33,749 nucleotides of DNA from Rubrivivax sp. SCN 70-15 (lineage in GTDB: Bacteria; Pseudomonadota; Gammaproteobacteria; Burkholderiales; Burkholderiaceae_C). The DNA is taken from NCBI GenBank assembly GCA_001725505.1, contig MEGM01000093.1:1-33749 (forward strand), written 5' to 3'. Made by a program: the position numbers and the translations under genes. Shown here in pieces: positions 17,833 through 27,264 of this stretch; positions within the stretch are counted from its first letter, which is position 1; the number at the start of each line of letters is the position of its first letter. The notes beneath the pieces were generated by a model that saw only the letters and a program-made list of their open reading frames with translations, made no database searches and was not told where the DNA came from.

Positions 17833-18210
17833 GTGCGGGCCTGGGCGACGTTCAGCGTGAGCCGGCAGCCCGGCGGTGCGTTCTCCGGTCCACGCTCGCG
17901 GGCGACCGGCTGCTGTCCCCTGCCGTGACCTCGTCAACGCCTTCTTCACTTGCCAGCGGGAGACGCGACCGCGAATGGCCCCTGCGCCCGCACCCCCGGG
18001 CCACCGTCTCCTGCCACCGCCGCGGCGTGCATCCGGAGTCGCAGGGCGGTGGTGGTACCCGCGGGCGCAGGGACCATTCGCGGTCGCCACGACGCGAGCA
18101 CGAAGAAGGCGGTGTTGAAGCCACCGCCAGTCGAATGCCGTGGCAGTGCCCCGCGAGCGAGGCCCGGAGAACGCGGGTGCCGCCGGCGACCTGCCGCAGC
18201 GGCGCCCGCA
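17833..18210. repeat. Long imperfect inverted repeat (arms ~17833-17991 and ~18061-18210) with ~70-nt spacer
   Basis: GCGACCGCGAATGGCCCCTGCGCCCGC (17965-17991) against the reverse complement of 18061-18087 (26/27 match); further matching blocks GCGTTCTCCGG, CGCTCGCGGG and TCAAC..GCCTTCTTC in both arms. Confidence 0.8.
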
Positions 18211-18312
18211 CGCGCGAGCCACGCATGTCCGCAACGGGGCGCCTGCTGTCGCTTGCAGGGGCCGGGCGTCGCTCCATATCGGGGCCCGGAGCGGGATGCA
18301 GGAGCCATTGAA

Positions 18313-19074
18313 ATGTCGCTGACGGCCAAGCTCCTGCTGAGCCCGCTGCTCGTCGCGCAGGCCTTGCACACGCGCCGGAAGCTGCCGCGGCTGCCCGAGG
18401 CCGAGGGCGAGCGTCGTGGCATGGTCGGCGAAGGCGTGCCGCTGCGCCTGCTGATCGCGGGCGACTCTTCGGCCGCCGGCGTCGGCGTCGTCAGCCAGCG
18501 CGACGCCCTGGCCGGGCAGCTGTCGGCGCGGCTCGCCGAGGCCTGCGTGGCGCGCGTGCATTGGCGCCTGGTCGCGCAGAGCGGGCTGACCACGGCGCAG
18601 ACGCTGCACCTGCTGCAGCGCGAGGTGTCGGGGCACGACACGCAGCGCGACGGGCCCCGGCACTTCGACATCGCCGTCGTCGTCACCGGCGTCAACGACG
18701 TCGTCGATCAGGTGCCCTCGCACCGCGCCGTCGGTGCGCGCGAGGCGCTCGCGAACTGGCTGCGCAATGCCCACGGCGTGCACCACGTCGTTTTCGCGCC
18801 GCTGCCGCCGGTGCACGAATTCCCCGGGCTGCCGCAGCCGCTGCGCTGGGTGGCGGGCAGCGACGCGCGCCGCCACGACGCCGCGATGGCGCGCTGGGCG
18901 GCCACGCGTGGCGACGTCTCGCGCGTCGAGATGGAAGTGCAGCTCAACCGGGGCGTGATGGCCAGCGACGGATTCCACCCCGGCGAGCCGGTCTACCGGC
19001 AGTGCGCCGGGGCCATCGCGCACCACATCGCCACCCGCGTGTGGCCTCACGTTCCCAAGGAGACCGCGTCATGA
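18313..19074 (+). CDS. SGNH/GDSL-type hydrolase
   Basis: LRLLIAGDSSAAGVGV (block I), AVVVTGVNDV, ASDGFHPGEPVYRQ (SGNH Asp/His block). Confidence 0.88.
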   Translation: MSLTAKLLLSPLLVAQALHTRRKLPRLPEAEGERRGMVGEGVPLRLLIAGDSSAAGVGVVSQRDALAGQLSARLAEACVARVHWRLVAQSGLTTAQTLHLLQREVSGHDTQRDGPRHFDIAVVVTGVNDVVDQVPSHRAVGAREALANWLRNAHGVHHVVFAPLPPVHEFPGLPQPLRWVAGSDARRHDAAMARWAATRGDVSRVEMEVQLNRGVMASDGFHPGEPVYRQCAGAIAHHIATRVWPHVPKETAS

Positions 19075-19907
19075 CCCGCAGCCTGCAAGGCAAGACCCTC
19101 GTCGTCACCGGCGCCAGCCGCGGCATCGGCCTGGCGATCGCGAAACGCGCCGCCGCCGACGGTGCCAACCTGGTGCTGCTGGCCAAGACCACCGAGCCGA
19201 ATCCGAAGCTGCCGGGCACGCTGTACAGCGCGGCGGCCGAGGTCGAGGCCGCCGGCGGCCAGGCACTGCCGGTGCCCACCGACATACGCGACGAGGCCGC
19301 GGTCGCCGCCGCGGTGCAGGCCGCGGTGGCTCGCTTCGGCGGCATCGACATCCTGGTGAACAACGCGAGCGCGATCAGCCTGACGCCGACGCCGGCAACG
19401 CCGATGAAGCGCTTCGACCTGATGTTCGGCGTCAACGTGCGCGGCACCTACTGCTGCACCCAGGCCTGCCTGCCCGAGCTGATCAAGAGCGCGCAGGCGG
19501 GCCGCAACCCGCACGTGCTGAACATGAGCCCGCCGCTGTCGATGCGCGAGCACTGGTTCAAGGGCCACGTCGCCTACACGATGGCCAAGTACGGCATGAG
19601 CGAGTGCACGCTCGGCCACGCCGGCGAGTTCCGCCCGCACGGCATCGCGGTGAACAGCCTGTGGCCGCGCACCGCGATCGCCACCGCCGCGCTGCAGATG
19701 ATCCCCGGCGTCGACCTGAAGCTGTGCCGCAAGCCCGAGATCCTGGCCGACGCCGCGTGGTGGATCCTGACCAGCGACGCGAAGGCCACGACCGGCAGGT
19801 TCTTCATCGACGACGAACTGCTCGCCCACCACGGCATCCACGACCTGGACCAGTACGCGGTGACGCCGGGGACGACGAAGTTCATCCCCGACTTCTTCGT
19901 CGATTAG
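19071..19907 (+). CDS. Short-chain dehydrogenase/reductase (HSDL2-like)
   Basis: VVTGASRGIGLAIAKRAAADGANLVLLAKT, NNASAI, NMSPPLSMREHWFKGHVAYTMAKYGMS; ATGA overlap with SGNH gene. Confidence 0.93.
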   Translation: MTRSLQGKTLVVTGASRGIGLAIAKRAAADGANLVLLAKTTEPNPKLPGTLYSAAAEVEAAGGQALPVPTDIRDEAAVAAAVQAAVARFGGIDILVNNASAISLTPTPATPMKRFDLMFGVNVRGTYCCTQACLPELIKSAQAGRNPHVLNMSPPLSMREHWFKGHVAYTMAKYGMSECTLGHAGEFRPHGIAVNSLWPRTAIATAALQMIPGVDLKLCRKPEILADAAWWILTSDAKATTGRFFIDDELLAHHGIHDLDQYAVTPGTTKFIPDFFVD

Positions 19908-19919
19908 GACCTGTTCACG

Positions 19920-20264
19920 CTACTCGAGCCGTGCGAAGAACGAGTCGTAGGCCAGCTCGCTGTAGCCGCGCAGCTGCTCGCCCTTGAACACGAGCAGTGG
20001 CACGCCACCGCCGCCGGCCGCGGCATAGGCGGCCTTGCCTTCCGGCGAGTCGATGTCCACGTCCTTGTACTTCACCCTCACGCGCGCCAGATAGGCGCGG
20101 GCCTGCCGGCAGTAGGCGCACCACGACGCGCTGAAGAGAACGACCTCGGTCGACGGTGCCGCGGCCGGGCGAACGAGCTGGGCCTGGGCGTCGGTCGGCG
20201 CGCGCGGCGTCTGGGCCGTGGCCGTGGTGGCCGCCAGCAGCAGGATCCATGGCAGTGGTTTCAT
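19920..20264 (-). CDS. Exported glutaredoxin-like protein
   Basis: Signal peptide MKPLPWILLLAATTATA; VVLFSASWCAYCRQARAYLARVRVKYKDVDID. Confidence 0.85.
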   Translation of the reverse strand: MKPLPWILLLAATTATAQTPRAPTDAQAQLVRPAAAPSTEVVLFSASWCAYCRQARAYLARVRVKYKDVDIDSPEGKAAYAAAGGGGVPLLVFKGEQLRGYSELAYDSFFARLE

Positions 20265-20466
20265 CGCGTGGACATCGCTCTGGGTGGGTTGCGTGAGGCT
20301 CGAGGTGGCGCAAGGCCGGCCTGCCGAAGGCCGGCCCGGTGCCATTTTGAGGCAGGCGTGCGTCAGGACAGGAGCCCGGGGTTGAGCCGCCAGACGGCGA
20401 ACGTCAATCCGAACCAGCCGACGAGGCCGGCCGCCTGGCGCGATATCGACGTTGGTACGGAGCGGT

Positions 20467-21180
20467 TCACCGGCGGCCTGGCTCCGAGCGGGCGGGCGCC
20501 ACGGCGCCGACTTCGGCGCTGGCCAGTGCGTAGCTCGTGCGGTAGATCGCGCTCGTCACGTCGCGCGCGCCGCGCATCGACGGCAGGCCCTGGGCGCACA
20601 GCCGTTGCGTCCAGTCTGCAACGGCACCGTCGTCGTAGCCGGTGACGATGATTGCCGAGTCGAGGCCGCGGTCGGCGCCGCGGATGCGCTGCTCGTGGGT
20701 CATCGCAGCGGGGCGTGCGCCGCGCAACAGATGCGCGCTGCCCAGGCCGGGCGATCCCGGAACGGCCGGAAGGGTCTCTTCCAGCAGCGCGCGCAGCAGG
20801 CTCGCAGCGCTGGCGTCGTCGGGGCTGAAGCGGATCAAGGCGGCGGTGCCGCCCTGGCCGCAGCCGAAGCTGCCGAGGACCGAGCACAAGCCCCGGCTCA
20901 TGCCGCGGTAGAACGGCATGACGCGCTGGGTCCAGGGCGTCGGATCGTTCAGCCTCGCGAGATAGGCCTCGGACGAGAGCGTCTCGAGATCCTGGACCTC
21001 GTAGACGACCATGTATCGCGGCGTACCTGCCGTGGCAACCCACCTCGTGCCGCGGAGGAACCCGGGGATCGACAGCCGTTCGGGGAGATGTTCGTGCGTG
21101 TGCCACCGATCGTGTTCGTCGATCGCCTCGGGGGCGACATCGAACGACAACAGCATGGCCGCGGAGCCGAGCAGGGGCAT
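20467..21180 (-). CDS. Hypothetical protein, possible dimeric alpha/beta-barrel type
   Basis: 237 aa ORF; DEHDRWHTHEHLPERLSIPGFLRGTRWV resembles EthD/antibiotic monooxygenase-like proteins. Confidence 0.65.
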   Translation of the reverse strand: MPLLGSAAMLLSFDVAPEAIDEHDRWHTHEHLPERLSIPGFLRGTRWVATAGTPRYMVVYEVQDLETLSSEAYLARLNDPTPWTQRVMPFYRGMSRGLCSVLGSFGCGQGGTAALIRFSPDDASAASLLRALLEETLPAVPGSPGLGSAHLLRGARPAAMTHEQRIRGADRGLDSAIIVTGYDDGAVADWTQRLCAQGLPSMRGARDVTSAIYRTSYALASAEVGAVAPARSEPGRR

Positions 21181-21197
21181 GAGGGTCCGGTGAAGGG

Positions 21198-21629
21198 TCA
21201 GGCGTCGGTCGGCGCCGGGCCGGCGTCCGGCTGAAACGGAACGACCTTGTCCTGCTCTGCGGGGTCGTTGCGGGCAATGACGGCGCGCGCAGCAAGGGTC
21301 GGACTCAGGTTCTGCGCTTCGTGAGGCACACCGGGCGGAACGAAGAGAAACTCGCCGGCCTCCGAGACCGTCTCGTGTTCGAGGTTCGGACCCCAGCGCG
21401 TGAGGACCCTGCCTTCAAGCACATAGATCCCGGTTTCGTGGCCGACGTGAACGTGGGGCTCGGCCTTGGCGCCCGGCGGGATGAGCACCAGATGCATGGA
21501 CAGGCCCCGGGAACCGACGGTCGCGCCCGAGATGCCGACGAAGTAGGGCAGGCGCTGGAGCGACAGGACCTCCCGCTCGGGGCGGACCGCGACGACGCGA
21601 TTCAGCGGCGACGAGTCATCGTCAGGCAT
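21198..21629 (-). CDS. Cupin-domain protein
   Basis: LIPPGAKAEPHVHVGHETGIYVLEGRVLTRWG and GEFLFVPPGVPHEAQNLS cupin motifs. Confidence 0.9.
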   Translation of the reverse strand: MPDDDSSPLNRVVAVRPEREVLSLQRLPYFVGISGATVGSRGLSMHLVLIPPGAKAEPHVHVGHETGIYVLEGRVLTRWGPNLEHETVSEAGEFLFVPPGVPHEAQNLSPTLAARAVIARNDPAEQDKVVPFQPDAGPAPTDA

Positions 21630-21701
21630 GGGTTTTGGGGCCGTGCGGGCGGGCGTTCGTTGTGGGGCAGGTCAGCGTCGCGGGTCAGCTCGGGCGAGAG
21701 G

Positions 21702-21995
21702 TCAAGTTTCGCTCTTGGCGCGTCGAACCGGGGTCTTGGCGAGGCGCTCCGCCATGCGGGTTTGCCAGCCCGGCCCGGTGGCGCGCCAACGGGCGACCAC
21801 TTCGGCCGGCAGCCGCAGACTGATGAGTTGACGCGGATTCGCGGAGCGCGGTCGACCCCCGCGCTTGACGACAGCTCGGGCGAGCATTTCGTCAGTGAGT
21901 TCGGGGAGTTCCTTGTACTCGGCTGGCTTGACGACGTGCGCATCCACGCGGGCCAAGTCAGAGCCCAAGGTACGGCGCGAGGCGGGTTTGCTCAC
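21702..21995 (-). CDS. brnA: BrnA-family antitoxin (GTG start)
   Basis: LPELTDEMLARAVVKRGGRPRSANPRQLISLRLPAEVVARWRATGPGWQTRMAERL; follows and overlaps brnT. Confidence 0.85.
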   Translation of the reverse strand: MSKPASRRTLGSDLARVDAHVVKPAEYKELPELTDEMLARAVVKRGGRPRSANPRQLISLRLPAEVVARWRATGPGWQTRMAERLAKTPVRRAKSET

Positions 21996-22233
21996 GATCG
22001 TTGGCCTTTCGCATGCTGAAGATGTGGCGCACCGAGCCACGCGGGGTGTAGCCGACCACGACGAGCCTGCCGGCGAGCAGGCCGAAGCACAGGATTCGGC
22101 GTTCACCATAGTTCTTGCGCGTGTCCTCGACCTCGACCGTCAGCCCCTGAAAGACCTCAACGGCGTCTTCGAAGTCCAGCCCACGCTCGGCAAGTGTCTT
22201 GTCGCGTTTGGCCGGATCGTAGGCGATGCGCAC
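21958..22233 (-). CDS. brnT: BrnT-family ribonuclease toxin (GTG start)
   Basis: MRIAYDPAKRDKTLAERGLDFEDAVEVF...YGERRILCFGLLAGRLVVVGYTPRGSVRHIFSMRKANDREQ. Confidence 0.92.
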   Translation of the reverse strand: MRIAYDPAKRDKTLAERGLDFEDAVEVFQGLTVEVEDTRKNYGERRILCFGLLAGRLVVVGYTPRGSVRHIFSMRKANDREQTRLAPYLGL

Positions 22234-22234
22234 G

Positions 22235-22256
22235 GGTTATTGTAGCTACGATAACC
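22235..22256. promoter_or_regulatory. 22-bp palindromic operator/promoter of brnTA
   Basis: GGTTATTGTAGCTACGATAACC: one mismatched base pair; on the minus strand it contains TACAAT, with TTGGCC 18 nt upstream. Confidence 0.75.
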
Positions 22257-22700
22257 AGCGCGGGCCAATGGGTCTGCGACGCCGAGGCCATACGCGTGCG
22301 GGGGCGGTGAAGCCAGAGTTCGAGCGTCGCTTGCCATAGTGCGTCGGATCGAGCGAATACGAAGGGTTTAGACAGCTTGTTGTCGCGACATGCTGAGCCA
22401 CACATGCCAGCCAACGGTCAAAGCAAACTATCGCCAAGTTCGAGCCACTCAGGCTGTGGAGTACGCGTAGGTCGTTCGCTCACGACGCATGACTTGATAT
22501 AGACGACAACCTTACGCCGCTTTGCGCGACGCTTGTCGTCCAACCCGGGGGCCAGAAGCGGCTGCAAGTCTTTGTCTCATCGGCACTTCTTCCCTGCTTG
22601 ACGGGATGTCCATCCGGTACTGACTTTCCTGCCGAAGGTGTCGCTCGCGGCAGCCCGGTCCTGCGCGGCGATGCGGCGCCGTCCGTCGCCCCGCCCCGCC

Positions 22701-23123
22701 TCAGCGCTGCAGCGGCCGCGGCACGCCCTGGGCGTCGATCGCGACATAGGTCAGCGTCGCCTCGGTGACCTTCACCACCTGCGGCTGCTCGGGGTTGCGC
22801 TCGGCATAGACCTCGACCTCGACGGTCACCGAGGTGTTGCCCACGCGCGTGACGCGGGCGTAGAAGCTGAGCAGGTCGCCGACCGAGACCGGCTGCTTGA
22901 ACAGGAACTGGTTCACCGCGACGGTGGCGATGCGTCCGCGCGCGATGCGCGCCGGCAGCACCGCGCCGGCGAGGTCGACCTGGGCCATGATCCAGCCGCC
23001 GAAGATGTCGCCATTGGCGTTCGCGTCCGCCGGCATCGGCATCACGCGCAGCACCAGTTCGCGCCCGCCGGACAGCGCGTTCGGGCCGCCCAGGGGCTGG
23101 AAGCGCGGGTCGGGTTCGGTCAT
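22701..23123 (-). CDS. YciA-like acyl-CoA thioesterase (hotdog fold)
   Basis: ELVLRVMPMPADANANGDIFGGWIMAQVDLAGAVLPARIARGRIATVAVNQFLFKQPV. Confidence 0.92.
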   Translation of the reverse strand: MTEPDPRFQPLGGPNALSGGRELVLRVMPMPADANANGDIFGGWIMAQVDLAGAVLPARIARGRIATVAVNQFLFKQPVSVGDLLSFYARVTRVGNTSVTVEVEVYAERNPEQPQVVKVTEATLTYVAIDAQGVPRPLQR

Positions 23124-23208
23124 CGGCGGCATCCCGGTGGCGCGGCGACAATTGCCGCATGTTCGAAGACACCACTGTAGCCGCTGTGCCGAGCGGCGCA
23201 GCGCGCTG

Positions 23209-25026
23209 ATGCGCTCGCAGGCGCGCACCCTGCCGGCGCTGCCCGCCGGCGACGAGCCTGGCGCCGCGCGCTCCGACTGGCACACGCTGGCCAAGCTGCT
23301 GCCCTACCTGTGGAACTACCGCTGGCGGGTCGGGATCGCGCTGCTGTTCCTGATCGGCGCGAAGGTCGCCAACGTCGGTGTGCCGCTGCTGCTGAAGAAG
23401 CTGGTCGACGCGCTGTCGATCAAGCCCGGAGACCCGCAGGCGCTGCTGGTCGTTCCGGTCGGGCTGGTGGTGGCCTACGGCGCGCTGCGGCTGTCGACCT
23501 CGCTCTTCACCGAGCTGCGCGAACTGACCTTCGCGAAGGCCACCGAGGGCACGGCGCGGACGATCTCGCTCCAGGTCTTCCGCCATCTGCACGCCTTGAG
23601 CCTGCGCTTCCACCTCGAGCGCCAGACCGGCGGCATGACGCGCGACATCGAGCGCGGCACGCGTGCCGTCCATTCGCTGATCTCGTACTCGATCTACAGC
23701 ATCTTCCCGACGCTGATCGAGGTCACGCTGGTGCTGACGCTGCTGGCGGTGAAGTTCGACGTCTGGTTCGCCGGCATCACGGTCGTCGCGCTGGTGTTCT
23801 ACATCGGCTTCACGATCAGCATCACCGAGTGGCGCACGCAGTTCCGGCGCCAGATGAACGAGATCGACTCGACTGCCAATTCGCGCGCGATCGACGCCTT
23901 GCTCAACTACGAGACCGTCAAGTACTTCAACAACGAGGACTTCGAGGCGAAGCGCTACGACGAGAACCTCGAGAAGCTGCGCCGCGCCGCGCTCAAGAGC
24001 CAGAGCACGCTGAGCCTGCTCAACGCCGGCCAGCAGATGATCATCGCGATCGCGCTGGTGACGATGCTCTGGCGCGCCACCGTCGGTGTTGCGGCCGGGC
24101 GGCTGACGCTGGGCGACCTGGTGATGATCAACGCCTTCATGATCCAGCTCTACATCCCGCTCAACTTCCTGGGCGTGATCTACCGCGAGCTCAAGCAGTC
24201 GCTGACCGACCTGGACAAGATGTTCCAGCTGCTCGCGAAGAACCGCGAGGTCGACGACCGGCCCGGCGCGCCGCCGCTGCGCGTCACCGAAGGCCATGTG
24301 CGCTTCGAGCGGGTCAGCTTTGCTTACGAGCCGGCGCGGCCGATCCTGCACGACGTGAGCTTCGAGATCCCGCCCGGCAGGACGGTGGCGGTGGTGGGCC
24401 CGTCGGGCGCGGGCAAGAGCACGCTGGCGCGGCTGCTCTACCGCTTCTACGACATCGACGCCGGCGCGATCACGATCGACGGCCAGGACATCCGCGGCGT
24501 CACGCAGACCAGCCTGCGCGCGGCGATCGGCATCGTGCCGCAGGACACGGTGCTGTTCAACGACACGGTCGAATACAACATCGCCTACGGCCGCCCGGGC
24601 GCGACGCACGCCCAGGTCGAGGCGGTCGCGCGTGCCGCCCACATCCACGACTTCATCGCCGCGACGCCCAGAGGCTACGAGACGGTGGTCGGCGAGCGCG
24701 GGCTCAAGCTCAGCGGCGGCGAGAAGCAGCGCGTCGCGATCGCGCGCACGCTGCTGAAGAACCCGCCGATCCTGATCTTCGACGAGGCGACCTCGGCGCT
24801 CGATTCGGCCAACGAGCGCGCGATCCAGGCCGAGCTGCGCCGGCTGTCGCAGGGCAAGACCGCACTCGTCATCGCGCACCGCCTGAGCACCGTCGTCGAC
24901 GCGCACGAGATCATCGTCCTCGAGGCCGGCCGCGTCGTCGAGCGCGGGCCGCACGTCGAACTGCTCGAGCGCGGCGGGCGCTACGCCGAGATGTGGCGGC
25001 TGCAGCAGAGCGGGCGCGATGACTGA
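23209..25026 (+). CDS. ABC exporter, ATM1/HMT1-like (TM plus ATPase)
   Basis: Walker [22 protein letters not shown], signature [43 protein letters not shown] typical of the ATM1 group. Confidence 0.95.
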   Translation: MRSQARTLPALPAGDEPGAARSDWHTLAKLLPYLWNYRWRVGIALLFLIGAKVANVGVPLLLKKLVDALSIKPGDPQALLVVPVGLVVAYGALRLSTSLFTELRELTFAKATEGTARTISLQVFRHLHALSLRFHLERQTGGMTRDIERGTRAVHSLISYSIYSIFPTLIEVTLVLTLLAVKFDVWFAGITVVALVFYIGFTISITEWRTQFRRQMNEIDSTANSRAIDALLNYETVKYFNNEDFEAKRYDENLEKLRRAALKSQSTLSLLNAGQQMIIAIALVTMLWRATVGVAAGRLTLGDLVMINAFMIQLYIPLNFLGVIYRELKQSLTDLDKMFQLLAKNREVDDRPGAPPLRVTEGHVRFERVSFAYEPARPILHDVSFEIPPGRTVAVVGPSGAGKSTLARLLYRFYDIDAGAITIDGQDIRGVTQTSLRAAIGIVPQDTVLFNDTVEYNIAYGRPGATHAQVEAVARAAHIHDFIAATPRGYETVVGERGLKLSGGEKQRVAIARTLLKNPPILIFDEATSALDSANERAIQAELRRLSQGKTALVIAHRLSTVVDAHEIIVLEAGRVVERGPHVELLERGGRYAEMWRLQQSGRDD

Positions 25027-25086
25027 CGCTGCAGGCTGCGAACCGATGCCCAAGGCGCGGGCGCGAGCCCTGCAAGGATCGAACCC

Positions 25087-26172
25087 TTGGCCACGCTGAT
25101 CGAGCTGCTGAGCCGCGAACCGGCCGACGCGCTATGGACTGCGCTCGCCGCCGCGGCGCTGCTGTTGCTGACGTTGATCACGATGCGCGTGCTGCGCGCG
25201 GCGGCGGTGCGCAAGGTCAGCCACCGGACGATCCTCGGCCTGGTCATTCGCCGCACCGAGGCGCCGGTGCAGGCCGTCGTCTCGCTGGCCGTGATGCACA
25301 TGGTCTGCCAGGCGGCGCCGCAGCGGCTGTGGCTGATCGGCTCGCTGCGCCACGTGACGTTGGTGCTGCTGATCGGCGCGATCACCTGGCTGCTGCTGCG
25401 TGTCGTGCGCGTGACGCGCGAGTCCGTGGCCGAGCTGAACCCCGTCGACACGGCCGACAACCTGCTCGCGCGCTCGCGCATCACGCAGGTGCGGGTGCTC
25501 ACGCGCACGTTGAATGTCGTGATCCTGTGCGTCGGGCTCGCGCTCGCGCTGATGACCTTCCCCAGCGTGCGCCAGATCGGTGCCAGCCTGCTCGCGTCGG
25601 CCGGCATTGCCGGGCTCGCAGTGGGCCTCGCGGCGCGGCCGGTGATCGGCAACCTGCTGGCCGGGCTGCAGATCGCACTGTCCCAGCCCATCCGCATCGA
25701 CGACGTTCTCGTCATCGAGGGCGAATGGGGGCGTGTCGAGGAGATCACGGGCACCTATGTCGTCGTCGCGATCTGGGACCAGCGCCGGCTCGTCGTGCCG
25801 CTGCAGTACTTCATCGAGAAGCCGTTCCAGAACTGGACCCGGCAGACCTCGGAGCTGCTCGGCAGCGTGATGCTGTGGGTGGACTACCGGATGCCGGTCG
25901 AGCCGGTGCGCGCCGAGCTGAAGCGGCTGTGCAGCGCGGACCCGGACTGGGACGGCCGCGTCGCGAACGTCCAGGTGACCGAGACCAGCGCGACGGCGAT
26001 GCAGCTTCGCATCCTCGTCTCGTCGGCAGACTCGGGGCGCAACTGGGACCTGCGCTGCCGTGTGCGCGAAGGCCTGATCGGCTTCATCGCGCGGGAGCAC
26101 CCGGCCTGCCTGCCGCAATTGCGCGCCGAACTCGTCGGCGCGCACGCGGCAACAGCGCCGCCACCGCCCTAA
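25087..26172 (+). CDS. MscS-family mechanosensitive channel
   Basis: QIGASLLASAGIAGLAVGLAARPVIGNLLAGLQIALSQPIRIDDVLVIEGEWGRVEEITGTYVVV; TTG start assumed. Confidence 0.9.
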   Translation: MATLIELLSREPADALWTALAAAALLLLTLITMRVLRAAAVRKVSHRTILGLVIRRTEAPVQAVVSLAVMHMVCQAAPQRLWLIGSLRHVTLVLLIGAITWLLLRVVRVTRESVAELNPVDTADNLLARSRITQVRVLTRTLNVVILCVGLALALMTFPSVRQIGASLLASAGIAGLAVGLAARPVIGNLLAGLQIALSQPIRIDDVLVIEGEWGRVEEITGTYVVVAIWDQRRLVVPLQYFIEKPFQNWTRQTSELLGSVMLWVDYRMPVEPVRAELKRLCSADPDWDGRVANVQVTETSATAMQLRILVSSADSGRNWDLRCRVREGLIGFIAREHPACLPQLRAELVGAHAATAPPPP

Positions 26173-26183
26173 ACTGCACGATC

Positions 26184-27098
26184 GTGGAAACCAAGTGGCT
26201 CGAAGACTTCGTGAGCCTGGCCGAGACGCGCAGCTTCTCGCGCTCGGCGCAGTTGCGCCATGTCACGCAGCCCGCGTTCTCGCGCCGCATCCAGGCGCTC
26301 GAGGCCTGGACCGGCATCGACCTCGTCGACCGCAGTTCGTACCCGACGCGGCTGACGCCGGCCGGCGAGACCTTCCACGCCCAGGCGCTGGAGGTGCTGG
26401 GCGCGCTGCAGGCGGCGCGCAACATGATGCGCTCGCACCAGGCGGCAGGGCACGACATGATCGAGTTCGCGGTGCCGCACACGCTGGCGTTCACCTTCTT
26501 CCCGCACTGGCTGATGGATCTGCGCCAGCGCTTCGGCGCGCTCAAGTGCCGGCTCACCGCGCTCAACGTGCACGACGCCGTGCTGCGCCTGACCGAAGGC
26601 GGCTGTGACCTGCTGATCGCCTACCACCACCCATCGCAGCCGCTGCAGCTCGCACCCGAACGCTACGAGATGCTCAGCCTGGGCAGCGAGACGCTGGCCC
26701 CGTACGCGAAGGCCGACGCCGACGGCGCACCGCTGTTCCGCCTGCCCGGCCGCGCCAGCGAGCGCGTGCCCTTCCTGAGCTACGCGTCGGGTGCCTACAT
26801 GGCGCGCCTGGTCGAGCTGATCCTCAAGCAGGCGAGCGAGCCGGCGGCGCTGGATTCGATCTACGAGACCGACATGGCCGAGGGCCTGAAGGCGATGGCG
26901 CTCGAAGGCCATGGCCTGGCCTTCCTGCCCGTCAGCTCGGTGCGCAAGGAACTGCGGTCGCGCCGGCTCGTGCCGGCCGCGCCCTCGGGCAGCTTCGAGC
27001 TGACGATGGAGGTGCGCGCCTACCGCGAGCGGCCCGAGGTGGTGCGGCACGCCAAGCCCGGCGCGGTCGCGCTCTGGGACTTCCTCAGCCGGTCGTGA
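26184..27098 (+). CDS. LysR-family transcriptional regulator (GTG start)
   Basis: KWLEDFVSLAETRSFSRSAQLRHVTQPAFSRRIQALEAWTGIDLVDRSSYPTRLTPAGE. Confidence 0.94.
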   Translation: METKWLEDFVSLAETRSFSRSAQLRHVTQPAFSRRIQALEAWTGIDLVDRSSYPTRLTPAGETFHAQALEVLGALQAARNMMRSHQAAGHDMIEFAVPHTLAFTFFPHWLMDLRQRFGALKCRLTALNVHDAVLRLTEGGCDLLIAYHHPSQPLQLAPERYEMLSLGSETLAPYAKADADGAPLFRLPGRASERVPFLSYASGAYMARLVELILKQASEPAALDSIYETDMAEGLKAMALEGHGLAFLPVSSVRKELRSRRLVPAAPSGSFELTMEVRAYRERPEVVRHAKPGAVALWDFLSRS

Positions 27099-27264
27099 GT
27101 GTGCGCCCCGACGCCGGCCGGAGCCGGCCGTCCGGCGCCGGAATCGCGGTAGGCGACGCCGTCAGGTGGCCCCGGGCCCGCGGGCTTCTACCGGGTTCTG
27201 GCTCATATATGGCTCCGTAGAATCAGAAATGGCTGTCACGCCAGGATTCGACGGAGAAATCACG

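Noticed and set aside
17950-18312. N-terminal extension of the SGNH hydrolase ORF (374 aa version starting at 17950)
   Set aside because: The extra residues are forced translation of the inverted-repeat region; the recognisable protein begins at MSLTAKLLLSP (18313).
22502-22540. attC-like hairpin GACGACAA...TTGTCGTC followed by GTCCAAC
   Set aside because: Only one core-like site (RYYYAAC) is present, there is no matching GTTRRRY partner, no integrase and no cassette array; probably a simple hairpin.
25073-25089. tRNA T-arm-like sequence on the minus strand (CAAGGGTTCGATCCTTG)
   Set aside because: No acceptor, D or anticodon arms surround it; it is next to and overlaps the MscS start region.
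27105-27160. GC-rich palindromes after the LysR gene (CGGCCGGAGCCGGCCG)
   Set aside because: Possible terminator hairpin but no T-tract and no match to the multi-hairpin family; too common at this GC content to call.
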